NCBI GenBank assembly: GCA_977017575.1
Contig: CDRNVI010000140.1
Location: 248,001-312,000 of the forward strand
From: Paramoeba atlantica
Lineage: Eukaryota > Discosea
Length of the DNA stretch: 64,000 nt
Direction: 5' to 3'
Below, in pieces: positions 40,867 to 53,356 of the stretch (the first letter of the stretch is position 1; each line of letters begins with the position of its first letter). The translations under genes were made by a program, and so were the position numbers. The notes under the pieces were generated by a model. It was not told where the DNA came from. It saw only the letters and a program-made list of their open reading frames with translations, and made no database searches.

Positions 40867-42830
40867 TCAACTCTCTATTTTCGCAGAGGATTGCTTCTGT
40901 GAATGAACAAAATCTAATTCTGATGCACTTCGAATTGCCTTATGTCGAAAAATCAACTCTTTCCACCACCCAAATACAAGTGGATTCGTCCAAAAAACAA
41001 CAATACTGATTACAACTGGAAACAAAAATATTACCAAAAAGGTCAAAAAATACATAATTCGTCCTTCACTTGGATTTCGTTGACAAGGAGGTGGATCAAT
41101 TCGTGGATGAGACCCAACACACTCAATATAATTTGGCAAAGAATCATCGCCTTCAGTGATTAGAAAGAACCAGATAAAAAACCCATAAACAATTAAGTAG
41201 TAAACTTGGATAAAAAGACCTCTCCATTGAAGGAAAGCAATTCGATAGTTGATCTTCAAGAGGATTCCAATGGAAAAAAGAAAGAAAAGAACAATAAGAC
41301 TAAGACAAATGAAGGTGTAAATTCGAAACACATCTTTGAAAGGATTCACCCCAAATGCTGCAAAAGCAAATGGCACTGGTCCGAGATAAAGTTTGTCAGA
41401 AGAAGAGTTGTGAGTGAAAAAGAATATCACATTAAAGAGGAAAAACGCAAAAGGAATAAAAAAGCATGGCACAACAAAACAAATTTGAGTCCAGGTAGAA
41501 ACTGAATCCCCCACAAATTGCCCAAAAAATTTCCACTTTGTTCTGATCACAATTTCAAAAATAAGAAAGAAGTCAATTAAAAAAAATTAATTATGAATAA
41601 AATGAAAGAAAAAGTACCTTGCCAACATACAAAATGTATTGAAGGATTGAACAACCCAGAGTGACACTAAAATGTGGATGAATAATATATAAAAGCTTAG
41701 TTGAATTCCTGCAACTCGAGATCTTCCAAAATGGTCAAGTGCAGTGAAATAATTTTCTTCATTCCCACAGAAATATTCTTCAAATCCACCTGAAAAATGG
41801 AAAAGGATTATTCTCAAACTTTTAATTTCACAAAGAGATTGTTGGAAAGAAAAATACAAACCAGCAAACATTGCAAAAGAGAGAAAAAATTCGGTCATTA
41901 GGTTTGTGATGAGAGCAAGCAACAAAACATAAGCTGGATATCTTTCAAAGAAAATAAAAAATAAACCAAGTTAATTTTCAATTGTTAATGATGAGTGTAG
42001 AGGAGTGTGGAGGAGTGGTGAATAGTTTTAATGGATTGTCTGATTTCAAGTTGATTTGATTTCATTAAAATTGAGATTTAAAAACATAAAAAAAACACTC
42101 ACCTTGTATTCAAAGACATCATAAAAAGAGGAAACTGTCCAATAAATACACTCACAACTCCAACCCATAACAACACAAACAGAGCAATCTGAGCACTTGT
42201 TTCATATCGTTTCCCATACCAATATTGTGGGCATTCAACAACACATTCTCCTTCAAAATCAACAATAAATGGATCTGGACAACATTCAATCGTTTCTTTT
42301 TGTTCTCCCAAACATGTTTCCACTTTGATTCCGTTTTCTGTTGCTTCTTCAATTTCTTTTGAAATTCTTGTTGAACATTCCTCATCTTCTTCTTCCTCAA
42401 AAGGTGGAAAAAGACAATCAATCGAAAGACCAAATGGTTCACATCTTTCGTTGACTTGATGACATCCTTCAACTTGTCGACAAAATTGTTCTTCAATTGT
42501 TTCAGAAGGACAACGAGGAAACATCAATCCACAAACAAACCACAATAATGGTCTTCGACAATCTGATGGAATCATTCGAATATCAGAAACATTCAAACTA
42601 ATTACATCAAACAAAATGTGTTGAATTGTTGAGTTGACATTGACATCGTTCAAAAGAGAAGAACATTCGTTTTCGAGTTCGTATTCAAAACATGTTTCGT
42701 TTGCGTTTGTTGGAGGAGAAGGGGATGGTGGTGATGGGATTGGAAGGTTTGGTTGTGGTTGTTTCAAAATTGAACAAAAACAAAAGGTTCCAAAGTTGAA
42801 AGAACACAACACAATAAACAGCAACTGCAT
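40867..42830 (-). CDS. Frizzled-like receptor, copy 3 (class B)
   Basis: Exons at 42830 to about 42104, 41940-41863, 41790-41619 and 41549-40867. CRD and stalk are nearly the same as in copy 2, with ELENEC in place of KLENEC and MFPRC in place of IFPRC. Exon 4 begins TKWKFFGQFVGDSVSTW and ends ASELDFVHSQKQSSAKIES. The loop between helices 6 and 7 is one residue shorter than in copy 2 (ITEGDDSLPNYIECVG), so the last exon carries both a private indel and private substitutions. Intron 1 carries the tgtagaggagtgtggagg repeat. Confidence 0.9.
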
Positions 42831-43462
42831 CCCCTTTCTCCAATGAACGCTCGAAAGAACGAGCAGTGAGAGAGAACGCCAGAAAGAAAGAAAGAACGAG
42901 CAGAAAACAGGGAAGGGAAAGAGGGAAAGCACGACCAGGCGGGTCTCTTTTTGATGTTTGCTTTTCGGTGTCTGTAAGGTGGACAATGATTCTTCTTCTT
43001 TGAGTGAGTTGGTTTGGGAGAGAGGAATTGGAAACACTGCCAAGAAAGAGGGACCAAACAGCGAGAGAGAGAACGCCAGAGAACGAAGAACAAAAAAGGG
43101 TGCTGAGGAGGGGTTATCCTTTAAGGAGGTTGTCCGGCGAGGAAAGATGTCCTTTTAGGGACACCATCCTTTCTTCTTTTTTTTGGGTGGATGGGTTTGG
43201 AGAGAGAGGAAAGATTCTTGTTTTGAGTGTCATTTTCAAAAGTAAAATTGTTTGAAATATGTCAGACTCTCTATTCTGGACCAATCACTTCGCTCACTTC
43301 ATGATTCAAAAAGGTGGGGGGGTGAGTGAACATAACTTAATCACACAAACTTGGGAGAATAATTATTTTATTCAAACAATCAACAGACAACAGAGAGAAT
43401 CAAAGAGGTATTGAATGCCTCATGATTTCCTCCATTGCATTAGTTATTTTAAATAAACAAGC
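42831..43462. repeat. Array spacer 3/4
   Basis: This has the same layout as spacer 2/3: promoter module with an extra gaaagaaagaaagaacgagc stretch near 42883, a shortened hairpin block (43146-43168, loop reduced to about five bases), and a plus-strand relic of the copy 1 end (43235-43390) with a longer match (ctctattctggaccaatcac) than in spacer 2/3. Confidence 0.8.
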
Positions 43463-45436
43463 TCAACTCTCTATTTTCGCAGAGGATTGCTTCTGTGAAT
43501 GAACAGAATCTAATTCTGATGCACTTCGAATTGCCTTATGTCGAAAAATCAACTCTTTCCACCACCCAAATACAAGTGGATTCGTCCAAAAAACAACAAT
43601 ACTGATCACAACTGGAAACAAAAATATTACCAAAAAGGATAAAAAATACATAATTCGTCCTTCACTTGGATTTCGTTGACAAGGAGGTGGATCAATTCGT
43701 GGATGAGACCCAACACACTCAATATAATTGAGCAAAGATTGATCGCCATCAGTATTCAGAAAGAACCAGACAAAAAACCCATAAACAATTAAGAAGTAAA
43801 CTTGGATAAAAAGACCTCTCCATTGAAGGAGAGCGATTCGATAATTGATCTTCAAAAGGATTCCAACAGAGAAAAGAAAGAAAAGAACAATAAGACTAAG
43901 ACAAATGAAGCTGTAAATTCGAAACACATCTTTGAAAGGATTCACCCCAAATGCTGCAAAAGCAAATGGCACTGGGACGAGATAAAGTTTGTCAGAAGAA
44001 GAGTTGTGAGTGAAAAAGAATATCACATTAAAGAGGAAAAACGCAAAAGGAATAAAAAAGCATGGCACAACAAAACAAATTTGAATCCATTTAGAAACTG
44101 AATCCCCCACAAATTGCCCAAAAAATTTCCACTTTGTTCTGATCACAATTTCGAAAATAAGAAAGAAGTCAAGCCAAAAAAATTAATTATGAATGAAATT
44201 AAAGAAAAAGTACCTTGCCAACACACAAAATGTATTGAAGGATTGAACAATCCAGAGCGACACTACAATGTGTACGAATAATGTATAAAAACTCATTTGA
44301 ATTCCTGCAACTTGAGATCTTCCAAAATGGTCAAGTGCAGTGAAATAATTTTCTTCATTCCCACAGAAATATTCTTCAAATCCACCTGAAAAATGGAAAA
44401 GAATTATTCTCAAACTTTTAATTTCACAAAGAGATTGTAAAAATGGGATTGTTGGAAAGAAAAATACAAACCAGCAAATGTTGCAAAAGGGAGAAATAAT
44501 TCAGCCATTAGGTTTGCGATGAGAGCAAGCAACAAAACATAAGCTGGATAACTTTCAAAGAAAATAAAAAATAAACCAAGTTAATTTTCAATTGTTAATG
44601 ATGAGTGTGGAGGAGTGTGGAGAAGTGGTGAATAGTTTTAATGGATTGTCTGATTTCAAGTTGATTTCATTAAAATTGATATTATTTAAAAACATAAAAA
44701 ACACTCACCTTGTATTCAAAGACATCATAAAAAGAGGAAACTGTCCAATAAATACACTCACAACTCCAACCCATAACAACACAAACAAAGTAATCTGAGC
44801 ACTTGTTTCATATTGTTCTCCATACGCATATTGTGGACATTCAACAACACACTCTCCTTCAAAATCAACAATAAATGGATCTGGACAACATTCAATTGTT
44901 TCTTTTTGTTCTCCCAAACATGTTTCCACTTTGATTCCGTTTTCTGTTGCTTCTTCAATTTCTTTTGAAATTCTTGTTGAACATTCCTCATCTTCTTCAT
45001 CCTCAAAAGATGGAAAAAGACAACCAATTGAAAGACCAAATGGTTCACATCTTTCGTTGACTTGATGACATCCTTCAACTTGTCGACAAAATTGTTCTTC
45101 TATTGTTTCAGAAGGACAACGAGGAAACACCAATCCACAAACAAACCACAATAATGGTCTTCGACAACCCGATGGAATCATTCGAACATCAGAAACATTC
45201 AAACTGATTGAATCAAACAAAATGTGTTGGATTGTTGAGTTTACACCGACATCGTTCAAAAGAGAAGAACATTCGTTTTCGAGTTTGTATTCAAAACATG
45301 TTTCGTTTGCGTTTGTTGGAGGAGAAGGGGATGGTGGTGATGGGATTGGAAGGTTTGGTTGTGGTTGTTTCAAAATTGAACAAAAACAAAAGGTTCCAAA
45401 GTTGAAAGAACACAACACAATAAACAACAATTGCAT
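43463..45436 (-). CDS. Frizzled-like receptor, copy 4 (class B)
   Basis: Exons at 45436 to about 44710, 44549-44473, 44386-44215 and 44145-43463. The start is MQLLFIVLCSFNFG. Private changes in exon 1 are NDVGVNSTIQ, LSIGCLFPSF and QYAYGEQYET; the last differs from the QYWYGKRYET of most copies and shares Ala with copy 1. Exon 4 begins TKWKFFGQFVGDSVSKW, with Lys as in class A, and ends ASELDSVHSQKQSSAKIES. Confidence 0.9.
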
Positions 45437-46312
45437 CCCCTTTCTCCAACGAATGCTTCAAGAAAGAACAAACAGCGAGAGAGAACACCAGAAAATGGAA
45501 CACTACTGTATGATGATCGATTGAGAAAAGACAGAAGTGGTCAGGGAAATAATATTCGAAAGAACGTTTGCCAAACGGTCCAAAAGTGTGAGACGTAATT
45601 GATGACGTCAGGAATCATTGTCTTTATTTGTAATAAATCGAGAAGGACGACTGGATCGGCTTTTCAGACGATCCGAAGTTGAGAGATAGAATCAGATCAA
45701 GAAGAGAGCAAGCCAAAGGTCTTTCGACTAGCGCTTCTTGCTCGTGGACAAAAACAGGAGAACAACGAGGAAAAGAGGGAAAGTACAACCAGACAGTCTC
45801 TTTTCGGTGTCTGTAAGGCGGACAATGATTTTTCTTTTTTGAGTGAGTTGGTTTGGGAGAGAGGAATTGCAGACACTGCCAAGAAAGAGTGACGAACAAC
45901 GAGAGAGAGAGAACGCCAGAGAACGAAGAACAAAAAAGGGTGCTGACGATGAGCGAGTTATCCTTTATTAAGGAGGTTGTCCGGCGAGGAAAGATGTCCC
46001 CTCATTTTAGGGACACCATCCTTTCTTCTTTTTTTTGGGTGGATGGGTTTGGAGAGAGAGGAAAGATTCTTGTTTTGAGTGTCAATTTCAAAAGTAAAAT
46101 TGTTCGAAATATGTCAGACTCTCTATTCTGGACCAATCACTTCGCTCACTTCATGATTAAAAAAGGTGGGGGGTGAGTGAACCTAACTTATTCACACAAA
46201 CTTGGGAGAATAATTATTTTATTCAAACAATCTTTCAAAGATGTTCTCAAACCAAACAGACAACAGAGAGAATCAAAGCTTCCATTGCATCAGTTATTTT
46301 AAATAAACAAGC
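45437..46312. repeat. Array spacer 4/5 with a 260-bp private insertion
   Basis: The usual promoter module is split at about 45498 (ccagaaaa) by a sequence found nowhere else in the window, which ends at about 45757 (gtggacaaaa) where the module resumes with acaggagaac. The insertion contains tgacgtca at about 45602-45610 and no long open frame. Then follow the hairpin block (45993-46020) and the plus-strand relic of the copy 1 end (46077-46240). Confidence 0.75.
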
Positions 46313-48285
46313 TCAACTCTCTATTTTCGCGGATTGCTTCTGTGAATGAACAGAATCTAATTCTGATGCACTTCGAATTGCCTTATGTCGAAAAATCAAC
46401 TCTTTCCACCACTCAAATACAAGTGGATTCGTCCAAAAAACAACAATACTGATCACAACTGGAAACAAAAATATGATCAAAAAGGTCAAAAAATACATAA
46501 TTCGTCCTTCACTTGGATTTTGTTGGCAAGGAGGTGGATCAATTCGTGGATGAGACCCAACACACTCAATGTAATTGAGCAAAGATGGGTCCCCTTCATC
46601 ACCAATTAAAAGGAACCAGATAAAAAACCCAAAGGTAATTAAGTAGTAAACTTGGATAAAAAGACCTCTCCATTGAAGGAAAGCGATTCGATGATCAATC
46701 TTCAAGAGGGTTACAATGGAGAAAAAAACAAAAAGAACAACAACACTAACGCAAATGAAGGTGTAAATTCGAAACACATCACTGAAAGGATTCACCCCAA
46801 ATGCTGCAAAAGTAAATGGTGTTGATGCAAGATAAAGTTTGTCAGAAGAAGAGTTGTGTGTGAAAAAGAATATCACATTAAAGAGGAAAAATGCAAAAGG
46901 AATAAAAAAGCATGGCACAACAAAACAAATTTGAGTCCAGGTAGAAACTGAATCCCCCACAAATTGCCCAAAAAATTTCCACTTTGTCCTGATCACAATT
47001 TAAGAAGTCAATTAAAAAAATATTTTCCTGATAAATGAAAGAAAAAGTACCTTGCCAACACACAAAATGTATTGAAGGAATGAACAACCCAGAGTGACAC
47101 TAAAATGTGGATGAATAATGTATAAAAGCTTAGTTGAATTCCTGCAATTCGAGATCTTCCAAAATGGTCAAGTGCAGTGAAATAATTTTCTTCATTCCCA
47201 CAGAAATATTCTTCAAATCCACCTGAAAAATGGAAAGGAATTATTCTCAAACTTTTAATTTCACAAAGAGATTGTAAAAATGGGATTGTTGGAAAGAAAA
47301 TTACAAACCAGCAAATGTTGCAAAAGAGACAAAAAATTCGGTCATTAGGTTTGTGATGAGAGCAAGCAACAAAACATAAGCTGGATAACTTTCAAAGAAA
47401 ATAAAAAATAAACCAAGTTAATTTTCAATTGTTAATGATGAGTGTAGAGGAGTGTGGAGGAGTGTGGAGGAGTGGTGAATAGTTTTAATGGATTGTCTGA
47501 TTTCAAGTTGATTTGATTTCATTAAAATTGATATTATTTAAAAACATAAAAAACACTCACCTTGTATTCAAAGACATCATAAAAAGAGGAAACTGTCCAA
47601 TAAATACACTCACAACTCCAACCCATAACAACACAAACAAAGTAATCTGAGCACTTGTTTCATATCGTTTCCCATACCAATATTGTGGGCATTCAACAAC
47701 ACACTCTCCTTCAAAATCAACAATAAATGGATCTGGACAACATTCAATTGTTTCTTTTTGTTCTCCCAAACATGTTTCCACTTTGATTCCATTTTCTGTT
47801 GCTTCTTCAATTTCTTTTGAAATTCTTGTTGAACATTCTTCATCTTCTTCTTCCTCAAAAGATGGAAAAAGACAATCAATTGAAACATCGAATGGTTCAC
47901 ATCTTTCATTGACTTGGTGACATCCTTCAACTTGTCGACAAAATTGTTCTTCGATTGTTTCAGAAGGACAACGAGGAAATATCAATCCACAAACAAACCA
48001 CAATAATGGTCTTCGACAATCTGATGGAACCAATCGAATATCAGAAACATTCAAACTGATTACATCAAACAAAATGTGTTGAATTGTTGAGTTGACATTG
48101 ACATCGTTCAAAAGAGAAGAACATTCGTTTTCGAGTTTGTATTCAAAACATGTTTCGTTTGCGTTTGTTGGAGGAGAAGGGGATGGTGGTGATGGGATTG
48201 GAAGGTTTGGTTGTGGTTGTTTCAAAATTGAACACAAACAAAAGGTTCCAAAGTTTAAAGAACACAACACAAACAACAATTGCAT
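46313..48285 (-). CDS. Frizzled-like receptor, copy 5 (class B)
   Basis: Exons at 48285 to about 47562, 47389-47312, 47225-47054 and 46995-46313. The signal peptide is one residue shorter (MQLLFVLCSLNFG). Exon 1 has CEPFDVSIDCLFPSF; the Asp-Val pair is shared only with copy 10, which suggests exchange of segments. Exon 4 carries LLKIDHRIAFLQW and PPPCQQNPSEG, both shared with copy 6, and the tail has lost one Ser (SQKQSAKIES). Intron 3 is shortened (aatttaagaagtc) in the same way as in copy 6. Confidence 0.9.
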
Positions 48286-48879
48286 CCCTTTCTCCAACGA
48301 ATGCTCGAAAGAACGAGCAGTGAGAGAACGCCAGAAAACAGGAGAACAACGAGGAAAAGAGGGAAAGTACAACCAGACGGTCTCTTTTCGGTGTCTGTAA
48401 GGTGGACAATGATTCTTCTTCTTTGAGTGAGTTGGTTTGGGAGAGAGGAATTGGAAACACTGCCAAGAAAGAGGGACCAAACAGCGAGAGAGAGACGAAC
48501 AGAGAGAGAACGCCAGAGAACGAAGAACAAAAAAGAGTGCTGACGAGGGACGAGTTATCCTTTATTAAGGAGGTTGTCCGGCGAGGAAAGATGTCCCCTC
48601 ATTTTAGGGACTCCACCCTTTCTTCTTTTTTTTGGGTGGATGGGTTTGGAGAGAGAGGAAAGATTCTTGTTTTGAGTGTCATTTTCAAAAGTAAAATTGT
48701 TTGAAATATGTCAGACTCTCACCTCGCTCACTTCATGATTAAAAAAGGTGGGGGGGGTTGAGTGAACCTAACTTATTCACACAAACTTGGGAGAATAATT
48801 ATTTTATTCAAACAATCTTTCAAAAAGATGTTCTGAGAGAATCAAAGCTCCATTGCATCAGTTATTTAAATAAACAAGC
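48286..48879. repeat. Array spacer 5/6
   Basis: It contains the promoter module with a small expansion (gagagagacgaacagagaga near 48485), the hairpin block with a mutated right arm (ggactccaccc, 48607-48617) and the plus-strand relic of the copy 1 end (48672-48835), here with a long G-run. Confidence 0.8.
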
Positions 48880-50838
48880 TCAACTCTCTATTTTCGCAGA
48901 GGATTGCTTCTGTGAATGAACAGAATCTAATTCTGATGCACCTTGAATTGCCTTATGTCGAAAAATCAACTCTTTCCACCACTCAAATACAAGTGGATTC
49001 GTCCAAAAAATAACAATACTGATCACAACTGGAAACAAAAATATGATCAAAAAGGATAAAAAATACATAATTCGTCCTTCACTTGGATTTTGTTGGCAAG
49101 GAGGTGGATCAATTTGTGGATGAGACCCAACACACTCAATGTAATTGAGCAAAGATGGGTCCCCTTCATCACCAATTAAAAGGAACCAGATAAAAAACCC
49201 AAAGGTAATTAAGTAGTAAACTTGGATAAAAAGACCTCTCCATTGAAGGAAAGCGATTCGATGATCAATCTTCAAGAGGGTTACAATGGAGAAAAAAACA
49301 AAAAGAACAACAACACTAACGCAAATGAAGGTGTAAATTCGAAACACGTCACTGAAAGGATTTACCCCAAATGCTGTAAAAGTAAATGGTGTTGGTGCAA
49401 GATAAAGTTTGTCAGAAGAAGAGTTGTGTGTGAAAAAGAATATCACATTAAAGAGGAAAAATGCAAAAGGAATAAAAAAGCATGGCACAACAAAACAAAT
49501 TTGAGTCCAGGTAGAAACTGAATCCCCCACAAATTGCCCAAAAAATTTCCACTTTGTTCTGATTACAATTTAAGAAGTCAATTAAAAAAATATTTTCCTG
49601 ATAAATGAAAGAAAAAGTACCTTGCCAACACACAAAATGTATTGAAGGAATGAACAACCCAGAGCGACACTACAATGTGGTTGGATAATGTATAAAAACT
49701 CATTTGAATTCCTGCAACTCGAGATCTTCCAAAATGGTCAAGTGCAGTGAAATAATTTTCTTCATTTCCACAGAAATATTCTTCAAATCCACCTGAAAAA
49801 TGGAAAGGAATTATTCTCAAACTTTTAATTTCACAAAGAGATTGCTGGAAAGAAAAATACAAACCAGCAAACATTGCAAAAGAGAGAAATAATTCAGTGA
49901 TTAGGGTTGTGATGAGAGCAAGCAACAAAACATAAGCTGGATATCTTTCAAAGAAAATAAAAAATAAACCAAGTTAATTTTCAATTGTTAATGATGAGTG
50001 TAGAGGAGTGTGGAGAAGTGGTGAATAGTTTTAATGGATTGTCTGATTTCAAGTTGATTTCATTAAAATTGATATTATTTAAAAACATAAAAAACACTCA
50101 CCTTGTATTCAAAGACATCATAAAAAGAGGAAACTGTCCAATAAATACACTCACAACTCCAACCCATAACAACACAAACAAAGTAATCTGAGCACTTGTT
50201 TCATATCGTTTCCCATACCAATATTGTGGACATTCAACAACACACTCTCCTTCAAAATCAACAATAAATGGATCTGGACAACATTCAATTGTTTCTTTTT
50301 GTTCTCCCAAACATGTTTCCACTTTGATTCCGTTTTCTGTTGCTTCTTCAATTTCTTTTGAAATTCTTGTTGAACATTCCTCATCTTCTTCTTCCTCAAA
50401 AGATGGAAAAAGACAATCAATTGAAAGACCAAATGGTTCACATCTTTCGTTGACTTGATGACATCCTTCAACTTGTCGACAAAATTGTTCTTCTATTGTT
50501 TCAGAAGGACAACGAGGAAACACCAATCCACAAACAAACCACAACAATGGTCTTCGACAATCTGATGGAATCATTCGAACATCAGAAACATTCAAACTAA
50601 TTACATCAAACAAAATGTGTTGGATTGTTGAGTTTACATGAACGCTGTTCAAAAGAGAAGAACATTCGTTTTCGAGTTTGTATTCAAAACATGTTTCGTT
50701 TGCGTTTGTGGGAGGAGAAGGGGATGGTGGTGATGGGGTTGGAAGGTTTGGGATGGGCTTTCTGAGGTTTGTTGTGGTAATAAAGTTGAGGTTGAAGAAG
50801 AGGAGGACAACCAACTCAAACAACAAACGAACAGACAT
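48880..50838 (-). CDS. Frizzled-like receptor, copy 6 (class A head, class B tail)
   Basis: Exons at 50838 to about 50102, 49944-49867, 49794-49623 and 49560-48880. The signal peptide is MSVRLLFELVVLLFFNLNF with the linker TTTNLRKPIPNL, the type used by the plus-strand copies 8-11, while exons 2-4 are class B (FGVNPFSDVFRIY, AIQGASELDSVHSQ) and almost identical to copy 5. Exon 1 also has a private NSVHVNSTIQ. The gene is thus a mosaic of two classes with the switch somewhere between the linker and intron 1. Confidence 0.9.
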
Positions 50839-51382
50839 CACTTGCCTTGCCGGAAAACAGGAGAACAACGAGGGAAAGAGGGAAAGTACAACCAGGCGGT
50901 CTCTTTTCGGTGTCTGTAAGGCGGACAATGATTCTTCTTTTTTGAGTGAGTTGGTTTGGGAGAGAGGAATTGGAAACACTGCCAAGAAAGAGGGACCAAA
51001 CAGCGAGAGAGAGAACGCCAAAGAACGAAGAACAAAAAAGGGTGCTGAGGAGGGGTTATCCTTTATTAAGGAGGTTGTCCGGCGAGGAAAGATGTCCTTT
51101 TAGGGACACCATCCTTTCTTCTTTTTTTGGGGTGGGTTTGGAGAGAGAGGAAAGATTCTTGTTTTGAGTGTCATTTTCAAAAAAACTTTGGACAGATCTG
51201 ACCCATTTTCTTTTCATTCATTCACAGTTTTCTCTTTCTTTTCTCCATTTATGTTTGGAAACTCTGACCAATTCTTGGGGTGTTTGAACAAGAGTTCCAT
51301 GTTGCCAATCTGGAAGATTAATTTTAATCAGGTTCAAATTGATTTCTCTAAAAGATTGGTCAAATTGAAAAAATAAATATGT
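50839..51382. repeat. Array spacer 6/7, with inverted match to 58250-58410
   Basis: The right-hand part (from 51170 up to 51382) does not carry the copy 1 relic. Instead it reads, on the opposite strand, like the 3' flank of copy 9 and the start of the copy 10 promoter (tctgacccattttcttttc; aaagattggtcaaattgaa). The left part is the usual promoter module with the shortened hairpin block (51091-51113). Confidence 0.8.
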
Positions 51383-53356
51383 TCATTGTATCCCTTCCTT
51401 TTCTTTCGAAACAGAATTTGAGGTTCCAGTCTCCAAGTCTGACATATTTCGAACAATTTTACGTTTGAAAATCAATTCTTTCCACCACCCAGACACAAGC
51501 GGATTCGTCCAAGAAACAACAAAGCTGATTGCAACTGGAAACAAAAATAGGATCAAAAAGGTTAAAAAAACCAAAACTCGTCCTTCACTTGGATTTCGTT
51601 GACAAGGAGGTGGATCAATTCGTGGATGAGACCCAACACACTCAATGTAATTTTGTATTACTCTCTCAGATTCACTCCCCAGATAGAACCAGAGCAAAAC
51701 CCCACAAGCAATTAAGAAGTAAAATTGGAGAATCATTGCTCTCCATTGAAGGAAAATAATTCGATAATTAATCCCCAAAAGTAGTATGATTGATAAAACA
51801 ACAAACAGAGCGACTGTACATGTGCAAATCGCTCCATAAACTCGAGGAACGTCATCAATAGGAGAATTCTCGAAGGGAAAAGCTGAAAATATAAATGGTG
51901 ATAAATAAAGAAGAAGTTTGTCAGAAGAAGAGTTGTGTGTGAAAAAGTAAATCACACAAAAGAGAAAGAGAGCAAAAGGGACGAAAAAGCATGGCACAAC
52001 AAAACAAATTTGAATCCATTTAGAAACTGAACCATCTACGAATCGTTCAAAAAACTTCCACTTTACCCTGAATAAAGAAATCAAAAGAAATCTCAAAAGA
52101 AAGAGAGGAACAAATCAAGAGATAAAAAAGAAAAGAAAAAGTACCTTGCAATAAAACAAAATGTATTAAAGGAGAGAACTGCCCACAATGATAATGTTGT
52201 GTTTGAGAGCAACACCCAAAAACTCATTTGAATTCCTGCAACTCGAGATCTCCCAAAACGATTTAATGCAATAAAATAATTTTCTTCATTTCCACATAAA
52301 TATTCTTCAAATCCACCTGAAATTTGGATTTTATTTAAAATTTGTAAAAATGAGATTGTTGGAAAGAAAAATACAAACCAGCAAACATTGCAAATGAAAA
52401 AAATATTTCTTGGAGAAGAACTACAATGAGAGCAAGCAACAAAACATAAGCTGGATATCTTTCAAAGAAAATAAAAAAATAAACCAAGTTAATTTTCAAT
52501 TGTTAATGATGAGTGTAGAGGAGTGTGGAGGAGTGTGGAGAAGTGGTGAATAGTTTTAATGGATTGTCTGATTTCAAGTTGATTTCATTAAAATTGATAT
52601 TATTTAAAAACATAAAAAAAACACTCACCTTGTATTCAAAGACATCATAAAAAGAGGAAACTGTCCAATAAATACACTCACAACTCCAACCCATAACAAT
52701 ACAAACAAAGTAATCTGAACACTTGTTTCATATCGTTTCCCATACCAATATTGTGGACATTCAACAACACATTCTCCTTCAAAATCAACAATAAATGGAT
52801 CTGGACAACATTCAATTGTTTCTTTTTGTTCTCCCAAACACGTTTCCACTTTGATTCCATTTTCTGTTGCTTCTTCAATTTCTTTTGAAATTCTTGTTGA
52901 ACATTCTTCATCTTCTTCATCCTCAAAAGGTGGAAAAAGACAATCAATTGAAAGACCAAATGGTTCACATATTTCGTTAACTTGATAACATCCTTCAACT
53001 TGTCGACAAAATTGTTCTTCTATTGTTTCAGAAGGACAACGAGGAAACACCAATCCACAAACAAACCACAATAATGGTCTTCGACAATCTGATGGAATCA
53101 TTCGAATATCAGAAACATTCAAACTAATTACATCAAACAAAATGTGTTGAATTGTTGAGTTGACATTGACATCGTTCAAAAGAGAAGAACATTCGTTTTC
53201 GAGTTCGTATTCAAAACATGTTTCGTTTGCGTTTGTTGGAGGAGAAGGGGATGGTGGTGATGGGATTGGAAGGTTTGGTTGTGGTTGTTTCAAAATTGAA
53301 CAAAAACAAAAGGTTCCAAAGTTGAAAGAACACAACACAATAAACAGCAACTGCAT
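51383..53356 (-). CDS. Frizzled-like receptor, copy 7 (class B head, class A tail)
   Basis: Exons at 53356 to about 52630, 52456-52380, 52318-52147 and 52066-51383. The signal peptide and linker are class B (MQLLFIVLCSFNFGTFCFC), but exons 2-4 are class A: LLQEIFFSFAMFA as in copy 9, SFWVLLSNTTLSLW, VKWKFFERFVDGSVSKW, and the tail FKRKIVRNMSDLETGTSNS ending KEKEGIQ as in copy 9. It is the reciprocal mosaic of copy 6, its neighbour. It is head to head with copy 8. Confidence 0.9.

Noticed and set aside
40457..40906. Plus-strand frame starting MGERNCRHCQERV, repeated in other spacers
   Set aside because: It spans the promoter module, the relic of copy 1 and the antisense of a receptor exon. 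Its recurrence follows from repetition of the spacer, and the frames differ in length and phase between spacers.
42764..43093. Extended N-termini (MFFVLWRSLS...) for class B receptors
   Set aside because: The in-frame extension lies in the repeated promoter module, shifts frame between copies and would bury the signal peptide MQLLFIVLCS.
45498..45757. A tRNA or tRNA-derived SINE in the private insertion
   Set aside because: I found no convincing A and B boxes or cloverleaf on either strand.
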